From contig JAICZH010000007.1 in the NCBI GenBank assembly GCA_025933775.1, forward strand, positions 1 to 49,600: a stretch of 49,600 bases of DNA. Direction: 5' to 3'. A program made the position numbers and the translations under genes. A model generated the notes under the pieces. That model was not told the DNA's origin. It did not search any database and saw only the letters and a list, made by a program, of their open reading frames with translations. This document shows, piece after piece, positions 8,428 to 16,367 of this stretch. Position 1 is the first letter of the stretch; each line of letters begins with the position of its first letter. The stretch comes from Chitinophagaceae bacterium. GTDB lineage: Bacteria > Bacteroidota > Bacteroidia > Chitinophagales > Chitinophagaceae.

Positions 8428-9372
8428 ATGAATATTGCATTGGATATGATGGGTGGCGATTTTGCTCCATTAGAAGCGATAAAAGGTGTTGAACTTTTTT
8501 TTTCGCAACCATATCAACAAGTCAATTTAATTTTAATTGGCGATGAGCAAAAAATAAATTTTCTTTTATCGGAATATAAAATACCAAACGAAAATATTAA
8601 AGTAGTTCATGCTTCGCAGGTAATTGAAATGCACGAGCATCCTACCAAAGCGTTGAAAGAAAAACAACAATCTTCTATTGCCATTGGCTTTCATTTATTG
8701 GCAACCGGTAAAGCAGATGCCTTTATCAGCGCAGGTAATACCGGTGCTATGATGGTGGGCGCATTGTTCAGCATCAAAACTATTGAAGGAATACAACGAC
8801 CAACCATTGGCGCATATATGCCAAAAGAAAATGGAGAACTTTCTTTGCTGGTAGATGTTGGGCTGAACAGTGATTGCAAGCCTGAAAACTTAAATCAGTT
8901 TTCGGTGCTCGGTTCTTTATTTGCAAAACATATTTTAAATATACCGGAACCAAAAGTGGCGCTTGTAAATTTGGGTGAAGAAGAAGGTAAAGGAAACTTG
9001 CTTACACAAGCGGCATATATTTTATTAAAAGAAAATAATCAAATTAATTTTATTGGAAATGCCGAAGGGCGCGATCTTTTACACAGCAAAGCGGATGTAT
9101 ATGTTTGCGATGGTTTTACAGGAAACGTTATTTTAAAATTTGCTGAATCAATTTATGATATTATTCAAAACAGGAAAATTGATGATGAACATTTCAATCG
9201 TTTTAATTTTGAAATCTATGGTGGAGTTCCCATACTTGGCGTAAACAAGCCCGTAATAATCGGGCATGGCATTTCGCACGCAAACGCTTTTGAGAGCATG
9301 CTTACTATTGCGAAAAAAATGATTGATGAAAAACTCATTGATAAGATGAAAAATAGTTTTAAGGCTTCCTGA
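8428..9372 (+). CDS. plsX: Phosphate acyltransferase PlsX
   Basis: PlsX converts acyl-ACP to acyl-phosphate, the donor used by PlsY to begin phospholipid synthesis at the cytoplasmic membrane. The 314-residue product begins NIALDMMGGDFAPLEAIKG, the family hallmark. It also has SAGNTGAMMVGALF, the LLVDVGLNSDCKPENL segment, GNAEGRDLL and VCDGFTGNVILKFAES. The frame extends upstream to 8347, but that extension lies in the rpmF terminator and is hydrophobic and unlike the family, so 8428 is chosen. The classical rpmF-plsX order is kept although a terminator separates them. fabH, often next, is absent here. Confidence 0.96.
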   Translation: MNIALDMMGGDFAPLEAIKGVELFFSQPYQQVNLILIGDEQKINFLLSEYKIPNENIKVVHASQVIEMHEHPTKALKEKQQSSIAIGFHLLATGKADAFISAGNTGAMMVGALFSIKTIEGIQRPTIGAYMPKENGELSLLVDVGLNSDCKPENLNQFSVLGSLFAKHILNIPEPKVALVNLGEEEGKGNLLTQAAYILLKENNQINFIGNAEGRDLLHSKADVYVCDGFTGNVILKFAESIYDIIQNRKIDDEHFNRFNFEIYGGVPILGVNKPVIIGHGISHANAFESMLTIAKKMIDEKLIDKMKNSFKAS

Positions 9373-9471
9373 AAAAATTTGCATTTTTTTCACTTAGTTC
9401 TACAGCGCTTTCTATCGCTTTTCTTTCTCTTTATTGATTATATTTACTTCTGCCATTTTACAAAAAAACGG

Positions 9472-11373
9472 ATGATCTGTAACAAGAAAACTTTACGATT
9501 ACTGTTGACCTGCATCTTTTATTCGTTGCAACTTTACTTACATGCGCAATCAGATAGCATTCCTAAAAAAAATACTGATACCACTTTACAAAAATCCGAA
9601 ACTGATACAACTCAAAGAAAAACTCTCGATGAATATTTAAAAACAAGAAAAGGTTTTATTGGTAAAATGTTTAAAGGCCTTACCAGAGATACTACTGAAG
9701 TGCAAAAAGCAAATGACCTGCAAAGAAATGATGCGCCTTTTAAGCAATTTGAAGGAGCTGCCATAAAAAATATAATTATTATAGACCTGCCTTTTGGAAT
9801 ACCGCTCACCGATACATCAGTAAAAGTAGTAACAGCCTTAACCCGGCTGGCTAATACAATACATCACACCACACGCCGGATGGTAATAAGAAATAATCTT
9901 TTCTTTAATGAAAATGAAAAAATAGTTCCTTATCTGCTGGCAGATAATGAAACATATTTACGTCATTTGCCTTACCTGCAGGATGCCACTATTGAAGTGC
10001 AGCCTGCAGATGGTGTGAACCCCGATTCTGTTAATGTGATTGTTGTTGTGAAAGATTTATTTTCATTGGGATTATCTGTGCAATCTATCGGATTAAAAAA
10101 TACTGATATTGCTGTAAGAGAAGATAACATTCACGGCTCGGGCAATGGTTTTGTTTTAAATGGATTGTACGACATGAGCCGTAAAGAAAATTTTGGCGCT
10201 GGTGTTGAATATATTCGAAGAAATATGGGAGGCAGTTTTGTTAATTTGGATATGGGATATCAAAGTTATTATCCAAGTATTGTAGGTCTAAAAGAAGAAA
10301 ATTATTATTACACCCGTTTTACAAAACCACTTATCAATCGCTATATGCACTGGACGTATGAGTTGGACGTTTCTTATCATTCTACCAAAAATATGTATTC
10401 ATCCGACTCAATTTATTTTAGCGATATCAGGTATAGGTTTTCTAATGTAGATATGTGGGCAGGATACAATATTAATGCCACCGGTTTTAGCGCGGAAGCA
10501 GAAGAAAAAAAGTTAAGAAAATTAATTGCCATAAGACTTATTGATCAGCATTTCCAAAAAATACCAAACAAAAATGATACCCTTTACAACTGGCGATATG
10601 CAAATCTTACCGGAGCAATTGCATCTATTTCTTTTTACAGGCAAAATTTTTATAAATCGCAATACATTTATGCATTTGGCATTAATGAAGATATTCCGGA
10701 AGGATTAAACCTTACCCTGACTGGAGGATATACTAAAAAACAAAATTTATCGCGGCCCTTTATAGGCTTCAATTATCAGCGTTCTACTTTCAATTCAAGA
10801 AATAATTATTTTAATTATACTTTTCGTGCAGAAGGTTATTTAGATAATAAAAAAATAGAAGACATCAATCTGTTTGCCACTATCAATTATTTTGATCATC
10901 TGAAAGCGCTTGGCCAAAAATGGAAGCAACGAACTTTTATTGATATTGGCGTTGCCAAGCAAATAAATACCATTCTCAATGAGCCATTGTATATTGATAG
11001 TAAATATGGATTGCCAGAGTTCAGAAATGGTCCTGTGGGCGGCTCTTTGCGTGCCTCCATCCGCGCCGAATCGGTTTTTTACAGCCCATGGTGGTTGGCT
11101 GCTTTCAGGTTTGCTCCATTTATTTATGGCAATACAGGTCTTTTTGCGCCGTATAATACACGAATTAATACGAGCAATATTTATTCAATTGTTGGCGGAG
11201 GAATACGAACCCGGAACGAAAGTCTAATTTTTGGTACACTGGAACTTAAAGGTTATTATTTTTTGAAAAAAAATATTTATAAATCACACTGGGGGTTTGA
11301 TGTAAGCACAGATATTACTTTCAAAAAAAATATTCCCTTAGTGGCAAAGCCCGATTTTATTGAAGTAAACTAA
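9472..11373 (+). CDS. Outer-membrane protein with POTRA-like region and beta-barrel (Omp85/BamA-like)
   Basis: The 633-residue product has a signal peptide ending LYLHAQ and a Thr/Lys-rich linker (SIPKKNTDTTLQKSETDTTQ). About 120 residues resembling POTRA folds follow (IKNIIIIDLPFGIPLTDTS..., NLFFNENEKIVPYLLADNE, DATIEVQPADGVNPDSVNVI), then a long barrel rich in Tyr/Phe strands. The strand pattern and the POTRA-like VNVIVVVKDLFSLGLSVQ suggest the Omp85 superfamily, but no canonical VRGY-type motif was found. It could be a lineage-specific assembly or translocation protein. The ATG at 9472 is chosen over the TTG at 9379 because it gives a proper signal peptide. Confidence 0.7.
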   Translation: MICNKKTLRLLLTCIFYSLQLYLHAQSDSIPKKNTDTTLQKSETDTTQRKTLDEYLKTRKGFIGKMFKGLTRDTTEVQKANDLQRNDAPFKQFEGAAIKNIIIIDLPFGIPLTDTSVKVVTALTRLANTIHHTTRRMVIRNNLFFNENEKIVPYLLADNETYLRHLPYLQDATIEVQPADGVNPDSVNVIVVVKDLFSLGLSVQSIGLKNTDIAVREDNIHGSGNGFVLNGLYDMSRKENFGAGVEYIRRNMGGSFVNLDMGYQSYYPSIVGLKEENYYYTRFTKPLINRYMHWTYELDVSYHSTKNMYSSDSIYFSDIRYRFSNVDMWAGYNINATGFSAEAEEKKLRKLIAIRLIDQHFQKIPNKNDTLYNWRYANLTGAIASISFYRQNFYKSQYIYAFGINEDIPEGLNLTLTGGYTKKQNLSRPFIGFNYQRSTFNSRNNYFNYTFRAEGYLDNKKIEDINLFATINYFDHLKALGQKWKQRTFIDIGVAKQINTILNEPLYIDSKYGLPEFRNGPVGGSLRASIRAESVFYSPWWLAAFRFAPFIYGNTGLFAPYNTRINTSNIYSIVGGGIRTRNESLIFGTLELKGYYFLKKNIYKSHWGFDVSTDITFKKNIPLVAKPDFIEVN

Positions 11374-11718
11374 AAGTAAGAATTATAGAGGATATTAAAA
11401 GAAAAAGCACCTGATTTTGTTCTTGTCACAATCCCAATTGCTTGAAACTATAATAAAAACTAACCCGATGCTTTTTTGCTGAAAACTTTCGTCTTTTTAA
11501 GGATTCCTGTTTCCAACTTTGTACTGCTAAGATAAATATAAAGAAAGCTATTTCGCAAATTTTTTCGCTTCTTGTTCTGCACCTGTTTTACACAAAGTTA
11601 TGCACAATAGCCAGACAAAGAAGAAAAATAAACATGTAACAAGCGGTCGCGAAATAACACACATTTTGCACGAATAAAAATTTAGTAGATAAGAAGTAGA
11701 TATTGAAAAGTTGAAGTA

Positions 11719-11744
11719 ACTAACGGTAACGCATAAACGCAATT
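11719..11744 (-). repeat. Dispersed 26-bp intergenic element, copy 1
   Basis: ACTAACGGTAACGCATAAAC followed by GCAATT. It matches, in inverse orientation, the element best seen at 36156-36183. Six copies were found in the window. Confidence 0.65.
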
Positions 11745-11786
11745 TTTTAATAAAAATTTTTTTTATTGCTTTATTAAAAATTATAC

Positions 11787-11818
11787 TTTGCTGCAACACA
11801 CATGATGAAGTACATTTG
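11787..11818 (+). promoter_or_regulatory. Predicted metZ promoter
   Basis: TTTG (11787-11790), a 20-bp spacer, and TACATTTG (11811-11818) match the Bacteroidota promoter. The metZ ATG follows 24 nt later. Confidence 0.6.
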
Positions 11819-11842
11819 CAAAAAAATATTGTGAAAAATTCT

Positions 11843-13012
11843 ATGAAACAAAATCCCATTACAGAAGCGATAAGAATACAAACAGAACGTACCAATGAAA
11901 TGGAGCATTCCACGCCATTATTTCTTACCAGCAGTTTTTGTTTTGATAACGCAGAGGAAATGCGTGCTGCATTTGCAGATGAAACCGATGATAATATTTA
12001 CAGCCGTTTTAGTAACCCGACTGTAAATGAATTTGTAGATAAAATGATTGCGCTGGAAGGCGCAGAAGCAGGCGTAGCCACCGGAAGCGGCATGAGCGCT
12101 GTGTTTGCAGGCTTTATGGCCTTATTAAAAAAAGGTGATCATATCATTTCGTGCGATGCCGTATTTGGCAGCACGCACAATATTTTAAAAAAATATTTAC
12201 CCAATTATGGAATTGAAAGCAGTTATGTAAGTGTTGAAAAAACTGAAGAATGGGAAACTGCAATTCAACCAAATACTAAAATGATTTACCTGGAAACACC
12301 AACGAATCCCGGATTGGAAATTATAGACCTCGATTTTGTATGCAACCTTGCCAAAAAACATAATCTTATTGTAATTGTTGATAATTGTTTTGCAACGCCC
12401 GTAAATCAAAAGCCAATAGATTTTGGTGTACATCTCGTTTTACATTCAGCTACTAAATGGATTGACGGGCAGGGAAGAGTTTTAGGCGGCGTAATTGTTG
12501 GTGATAAAAAATTAATTCAAACGATTTATTTATTTTGCCGAAACACAGGCCCATCCTTATCTCCATTCAATGCATGGGTATTAAGTAAAAGTTTAGAAAC
12601 ATTGGATGTACGTATGGAACGTCATGCAAAAAATGCTTTGCATATTGCAACAGCATTAGAAAAACATCCGAAAATTTCATGGTTAAAATATCCCTATTTG
12701 CCCAGCCATCCGCAACATAATATTGCATTGAAGCAAATGAAAAACGGCGGTGGAATCATTTGCTTTGAATTAAAAGGCGGATTGGAAAGCGGAAAAAATT
12801 TTTTAAACAGTTTGAAATTACTTTCGCTTACCGCTAATCTTGGCGATTCAAGAAGCATTGCTTCTCATCCTGCAAGCACCACGCATGGAAAACTTACGGA
12901 GGAAGAAAGATTGAAAGTGAATATAACGCCGGGGCTTATACGCATTTCAGTAGGGCTTGAATATGCGGATGATATTTTGAATGATATTTTGAAGGCATTG
13001 GAAAAATGTTAG
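11843..13012 (+). CDS. metZ: O-succinylhomoserine sulfhydrylase (Cys/Met metabolism PLP enzyme)
   Basis: This fold-type I PLP enzyme of the cystathionine gamma-synthase family makes homocysteine directly from an activated homoserine and sulfide. The 389-residue product shows ATGSGMSAVFAGFMALL, the cofactor-contacting IYLETPTNPGLEIID, and the PLP lysine K205 in HSATKWIDGQGRVLGG; the GQGR version of that motif is typical of MetZ rather than MetB/MetC. The C-terminal SLGDSRS-type loop reads NLGDSRSIASHPASTTHG. A TTG at 11816 in frame overlaps the promoter, so the ATG at 11843 is used. It converges on ilvA. Confidence 0.88.
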   Translation: MKQNPITEAIRIQTERTNEMEHSTPLFLTSSFCFDNAEEMRAAFADETDDNIYSRFSNPTVNEFVDKMIALEGAEAGVATGSGMSAVFAGFMALLKKGDHIISCDAVFGSTHNILKKYLPNYGIESSYVSVEKTEEWETAIQPNTKMIYLETPTNPGLEIIDLDFVCNLAKKHNLIVIVDNCFATPVNQKPIDFGVHLVLHSATKWIDGQGRVLGGVIVGDKKLIQTIYLFCRNTGPSLSPFNAWVLSKSLETLDVRMERHAKNALHIATALEKHPKISWLKYPYLPSHPQHNIALKQMKNGGGIICFELKGGLESGKNFLNSLKLLSLTANLGDSRSIASHPASTTHGKLTEEERLKVNITPGLIRISVGLEYADDILNDILKALEKC

Positions 13013-13020
13013 TTGAGAAA

Positions 13021-13046
13021 ACTAACGGTCACGGATAAACGCAGTA
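13021..13046 (-). repeat. Dispersed 26-bp intergenic element, copy 2
   Basis: ACTAACGGTCACGGATAAAC followed by GCAGTA, 8 nt after the metZ stop and just before the ilvA stop, in the same orientation as copy 1. Confidence 0.65.
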
Positions 13047-13047
13047 A

Positions 13048-14334
13048 TTATACCAAATATCCAAATGCATCATCATTATTTTTCAATTCCGTAAATTGTA
13101 TATGATAACGTTTAAGATTTTGAATCAGCCTTTCATAATCTTCTTTCGATTGCAGCTCAATGCCCACTAATGCCGGCCCGGATTCTTTGTTATGTTTGCG
13201 AATGTATTCAAACCGGGCAATATCATCAGTAGGTCCCAGCACCTGGTTTACAAATTCTTTTAATGCACCGGGGCGTTGTGCAAAGCTTATAAGAAAATAA
13301 TGTTTTAACCCTTCGTATTGTAATGAGCGTTCTTTTATTTCCTGCATCCTGTCAATATCATTATTACCGCCGCTCACAATACACACTACATTTTTTCCCT
13401 TTATTTGCTGCGCATAATCATCAAGTGCAGCAATGGCAAGCGCTCCGGCAGGTTCCGCAACAATGGCATCCTCATTATATAAATTTAAAATTGTGGTACA
13501 CACTTTTCCTTCGGGCACCAAATGCATATCATCCAACACTTCTTTGCAAATTGAAAAAGTGATATCGCCAACACGTTTTACGGATGCGCCATCTACAAAT
13601 TGTTCAATGTTATCAAGCAACACAGGATGTCCTGCCTGCAATGCACGAAGCATGGAAGGAGCGCCTTCAGGCTCTAATCCAATAATTTTTGTTGCCGGTG
13701 AAAATGATTTAAAAAAAGTTCCCACTCCTGCGCTTAATCCGCCGCCGCCTATCGGAATAAATATGTAATCAACTTTTGAAAGCTCTTCTAAAATTTCTAC
13801 GCCCACTGTTCCCTGCCCTTCTATTATTTTATAATCATCGAAAGGCGGAATAAAAATCATTTCATTTTCTTCAGTAAATTTTTTTGCCGCAACAGAACAT
13901 TCATCATACGTATCGCCCACTAATTTTATTTCAATAAAATCTTCCCCAAACCTTTTTGTCTGATTTACTTTTTGATTAGGAGTTATCACCGGCATAAACA
14001 CAATCCCTTTGCATGCAAGTTGTTTGCATGAATAAGCAAATCCCTGCGCATGATTACCGGCGCTGGCACATACAACACCACATTTCAATTGTGCGTCCGA
14101 TAAGCTGCTCATCATGTTATAAGCGCCACGCAATTTATACGAGCGCACGACCTGCAGATCTTCTCTTTTTAAAAAAATATTGCAATCATATTTTTTTGAC
14201 AAATGATGATTGTAAACTAACGGTGTACGATATACAATTTTTTTCAGTCGCTCTGCCGCTGCAGCAAAATCAAGATTCCATTTTTTATACAAAGGCTCCT
14301 GAACTTTTTCTTTATTTGAAATTGATTCAATCAT
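13048..14334 (-). CDS. ilvA: Threonine dehydratase (threonine ammonia-lyase), biosynthetic
   Basis: IlvA deaminates threonine to 2-oxobutanoate, the entry step to isoleucine. The 428-residue protein has the fold-type II PLP domain with Schiff-base lysine K67 in SYKLRGA, the substrate loop SAGNHAQG, and the phosphate-binding GGGGLSAG at 196-203. A C-terminal ACT-like regulatory domain (about 345-428, LKHYFLISFAQRPGALKEFV) is present as a single copy, shorter than the double regulatory domain of the 514-residue E. coli enzyme. It is the last gene of the branched-chain cluster, 13 nt after ilvC. Confidence 0.93.
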   Translation of the reverse strand: MIESISNKEKVQEPLYKKWNLDFAAAAERLKKIVYRTPLVYNHHLSKKYDCNIFLKREDLQVVRSYKLRGAYNMMSSLSDAQLKCGVVCASAGNHAQGFAYSCKQLACKGIVFMPVITPNQKVNQTKRFGEDFIEIKLVGDTYDECSVAAKKFTEENEMIFIPPFDDYKIIEGQGTVGVEILEELSKVDYIFIPIGGGGLSAGVGTFFKSFSPATKIIGLEPEGAPSMLRALQAGHPVLLDNIEQFVDGASVKRVGDITFSICKEVLDDMHLVPEGKVCTTILNLYNEDAIVAEPAGALAIAALDDYAQQIKGKNVVCIVSGGNNDIDRMQEIKERSLQYEGLKHYFLISFAQRPGALKEFVNQVLGPTDDIARFEYIRKHNKESGPALVGIELQSKEDYERLIQNLKRYHIQFTELKNNDDAFGYLV

Positions 14335-14347
14335 TTGAATAAATTAA

Positions 14348-15448
14348 TTATACGGTTTCCATTTTAGATACTTTCTTTTCTGTTTCTTTTTTATCCGGTG
14401 CAGCTTGATTTTCGGGGCGTAAACTTCTTACTGTTTTACCTGCCTGCCACATTTCGCTATCAGCTAATTCTTTTAATTCTGCTTCCAGTTTTTCTCTGTA
14501 ATCGGGTTTGCTATTGCTTGCGATTGATCGGCCTGCTTCTCTGCCTTCCGCTACTTCTTCATACAATTCAGTAAACACGGGTAATGTAGCGTCGCGAAAT
14601 TTTTTCCACCAGTCCAGGGCGCCGCGTTGCGCTGTGGTGCTGCAATTGGCGTACATCCAGTCCATTCCGTTTTCTGCAACCAACGGCATCAATGATTGTG
14701 TTAATTCTTCCACTGTTTCATTAAATGCTTCTGATGGCGAATGACCATTTTTTCTCAGCACTTCAAATTGCGCTGCAAAAATTCCCTGAATGGCGCCCAT
14801 TAAAGTTCCGCGCTCTCCGGTAAGATCGCTATATACTTCTTTCTTAAAATTGGTTTCAAATAAATATCCCGAACCAATTGCAATACCCAATGCAATAACC
14901 CTGTCGAATGCTTTGCCTGTTGCATCCTGAAAGATAGCATAACTGCTGTTTAAACCTCGTCCCTGTAAAAACATTCTTCTTAATGAAGTGCCCGAACCTT
15001 TAGGGGCTACTAAAAATACATCTACATCTTTCGGAGGAACAATCCCTGTTTGATCATTATAAGTAATACCAAACCCATGAGAAAAATATAACGCTTTGCC
15101 GGGCGTTAAATGTTTTTTTACAGTTGGCCACATAGCAATTTGCGCCGCATCGCTTAATAAATAACAAATGATAGTTCCTTTTTCCAAAGCTTCTTCAATA
15201 TCAAATAAAGTTTTGCCTTCTATAAAACCATCCCGAACCGCCTTATCCCAACTTTTAGAATTTTTACGCTGACCCACAATTACATTGATACCATTGTCTT
15301 TTTGATTGAGCGCTTGTCCCGGGCCTTGTACGCCGTAACCGATTACAGCCACTATTTCATTTTTCAATACATCCTGCGCTTTTGATAAAGGAAACTCTTC
15401 GCGTGTTACCACGTTTTCCTGAGTGCCGCCAAAATTTAATTTTGCCAT
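14348..15448 (-). CDS. ilvC: Ketol-acid reductoisomerase (NADP+)
   Basis: IlvC isomerises and reduces acetolactate and acetohydroxybutyrate, the second common step of valine and isoleucine synthesis. The 366-residue product has the Rossmann loop VIGYGVQGPGQALN followed by the cofactor-specificity region VGQRKNSKSWDKA. It also has LLSDAAQIAMWP, APKGSGTSLRRMF and the knotted C-terminal domain with SDLTGERGTLMGAIQGIF, whose acidic residues bind magnesium. The last 30 residues (ENQAAPDKKETEKKVSKMETV) form a charged tail beyond the family core. It is 13 nt upstream of ilvA and separated from ilvN by a stretch holding a decayed gene. Confidence 0.96.
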   Translation of the reverse strand: MAKLNFGGTQENVVTREEFPLSKAQDVLKNEIVAVIGYGVQGPGQALNQKDNGINVIVGQRKNSKSWDKAVRDGFIEGKTLFDIEEALEKGTIICYLLSDAAQIAMWPTVKKHLTPGKALYFSHGFGITYNDQTGIVPPKDVDVFLVAPKGSGTSLRRMFLQGRGLNSSYAIFQDATGKAFDRVIALGIAIGSGYLFETNFKKEVYSDLTGERGTLMGAIQGIFAAQFEVLRKNGHSPSEAFNETVEELTQSLMPLVAENGMDWMYANCSTTAQRGALDWWKKFRDATLPVFTELYEEVAEGREAGRSIASNSKPDYREKLEAELKELADSEMWQAGKTVRSLRPENQAAPDKKETEKKVSKMETV

Positions 15449-15500
15449 TTTTTGTTTGTTTTTATTTTTAAAAAATTTTACTTCTAATTATTATAAAAAA

Positions 15501-15529
15501 ACTTTCGTCTATGCGTAACCGTTAGTTAG
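15501..15529 (+). repeat. Dispersed 26-bp intergenic element, copy 3
   Basis: ACTTTCGTCTATGCGTAACC followed by GTTAGTTAG, between ilvC and the glyoxalase pseudogene. It matches the copy at 36156. Confidence 0.65.
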
Positions 15530-15538
15530 TATTTTTTG

Positions 15539-15714
15539 TTATACTATTTTCTTTTCATTAAATGATAACTTGTTACCAAATGGGTCTATCACTTCCACTT
15601 GCCACGAATCATAAAATGTTTCTTCAAAACCGGGCCGGTTGTTTTATATTTTTTATTTACCAGCATAGAGTGATATTCTTTTAATCCTTTGCACCATAGA
15701 AAAACTCTTGCGCC
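15539..15714 (-). pseudogene. Decayed VOC/glyoxalase superfamily gene, C-terminal half
   Basis: Between ilvN and ilvC the minus strand encodes the last part of a VOC (glyoxalase-like) protein in two frames. From 15714 one frame reads GARVFLWCKGLKEYHSMLV and goes on to KYKTTGP. Near 15630 the reading must shift by one base, after which FEETFYDSWQVEVIDPFGNK leads to LSFNEKKIV and a stop at 15541-15539. The IDPFGN-L-F signature is the classic end of this family (Glyoxalase_7 type). The N-terminal half is missing because ilvN ends at 15731. This is a gene remnant left inside an amino-acid operon. Confidence 0.75.
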
Positions 15715-15730
15715 GATTTAGAAGTTTTTT

Positions 15731-16318
15731 TTACATACTAAATACTTCTTCCTGCTTATTCAAATATTCATTTTCTATTACTTCTTCGCCGGGTTGTCTT
15801 TTTTCAAATTCTTTTACTTTCTCATGAAAGCCGCTACTGTCTTTGATTATAGCAATACGTGCGCTTCTTACAAATTCTATTAAACCATAAGGCTCTAAAA
15901 ATTTAATGAGCTTATCTGTTTCTTCGCTATGGCCGGTTACTTCAAAAACAATAAAATCTTTTCTTATCGCAATGGCTCTTGCGCCAAACTCGTGAAGCAA
16001 TCTTTCTACTTTTAATTTTTCTGTAATGGCATCGGAAGGCATTTTATACAAAGCCATTTCCTGCCACACGATTTCATCGTTGGTATTATAATATGCTTTT
16101 AAAACATCAACTTGCTTTTCTATTTGCCGAACAAGTTTTTTTACCACTTCTTCCGTTTCATCAATTACAATATTAAACCGGTGAATGCCGGGAACTTCAG
16201 AAGGTGAAGTATTGAGTGTATGAATATTAATTTTTCTTCTTGAAAAAATAATAGAGATGCGGTTCAGCAAACCAATCTGATTTTCTGAATAAACCGTTAA
16301 TGTGAATTCTTTTTTCAT
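15731..16318 (-). CDS. ilvN: Acetolactate synthase small (regulatory) subunit
   Basis: The 195-residue protein opens with an ACT domain (FTLTVYSENQIGLLNRISII), followed by SRRKINIHTLNTSPSEVPGI and RFNIVIDETEE, which in the family binds valine and passes feedback inhibition to IlvB. The second half (ITEKLKVERLLHEFGARAIA, VFEVTGHSEETDKLIKFLEP) is the small-subunit C-terminal domain. It lies 49 nt downstream of ilvB. Confidence 0.94.
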   Translation of the reverse strand: MKKEFTLTVYSENQIGLLNRISIIFSRRKINIHTLNTSPSEVPGIHRFNIVIDETEEVVKKLVRQIEKQVDVLKAYYNTNDEIVWQEMALYKMPSDAITEKLKVERLLHEFGARAIAIRKDFIVFEVTGHSEETDKLIKFLEPYGLIEFVRSARIAIIKDSSGFHEKVKEFEKRQPGEEVIENEYLNKQEEVFSM

Positions 16319-16367
16319 CTGAATAATTTTTTATTTTATTTATCTTTTTATAAGATAGTTATGAAAA

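Larger units (their letters stand above)
11374..11842. other. 469-bp gene-free stretch before metZ
   Basis: No convincing gene was found. The stretch is AT-rich and holds one copy of the dispersed 26-bp element (11719-11744) and the metZ promoter. A 38-codon hydrophobic frame on the minus strand (11664-11548) has no promoter or other support. I saw no S-box/SAM riboswitch core. Confidence 0.6.

Noticed and set aside
11548-11664. 38-codon hydrophobic frame on the minus strand (MCVISRPLV...)
   Set aside because: No promoter, no ribosome-binding signal and no recognisable family; the longer version starts inside metZ antisense.
11374-11842. Possible SAM riboswitch or other methionine leader before metZ
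   Set aside because: No SAM-I or SAM-II core motifs were found, and the promoter lies only 24 nt before the start codon, leaving no room for a leader.
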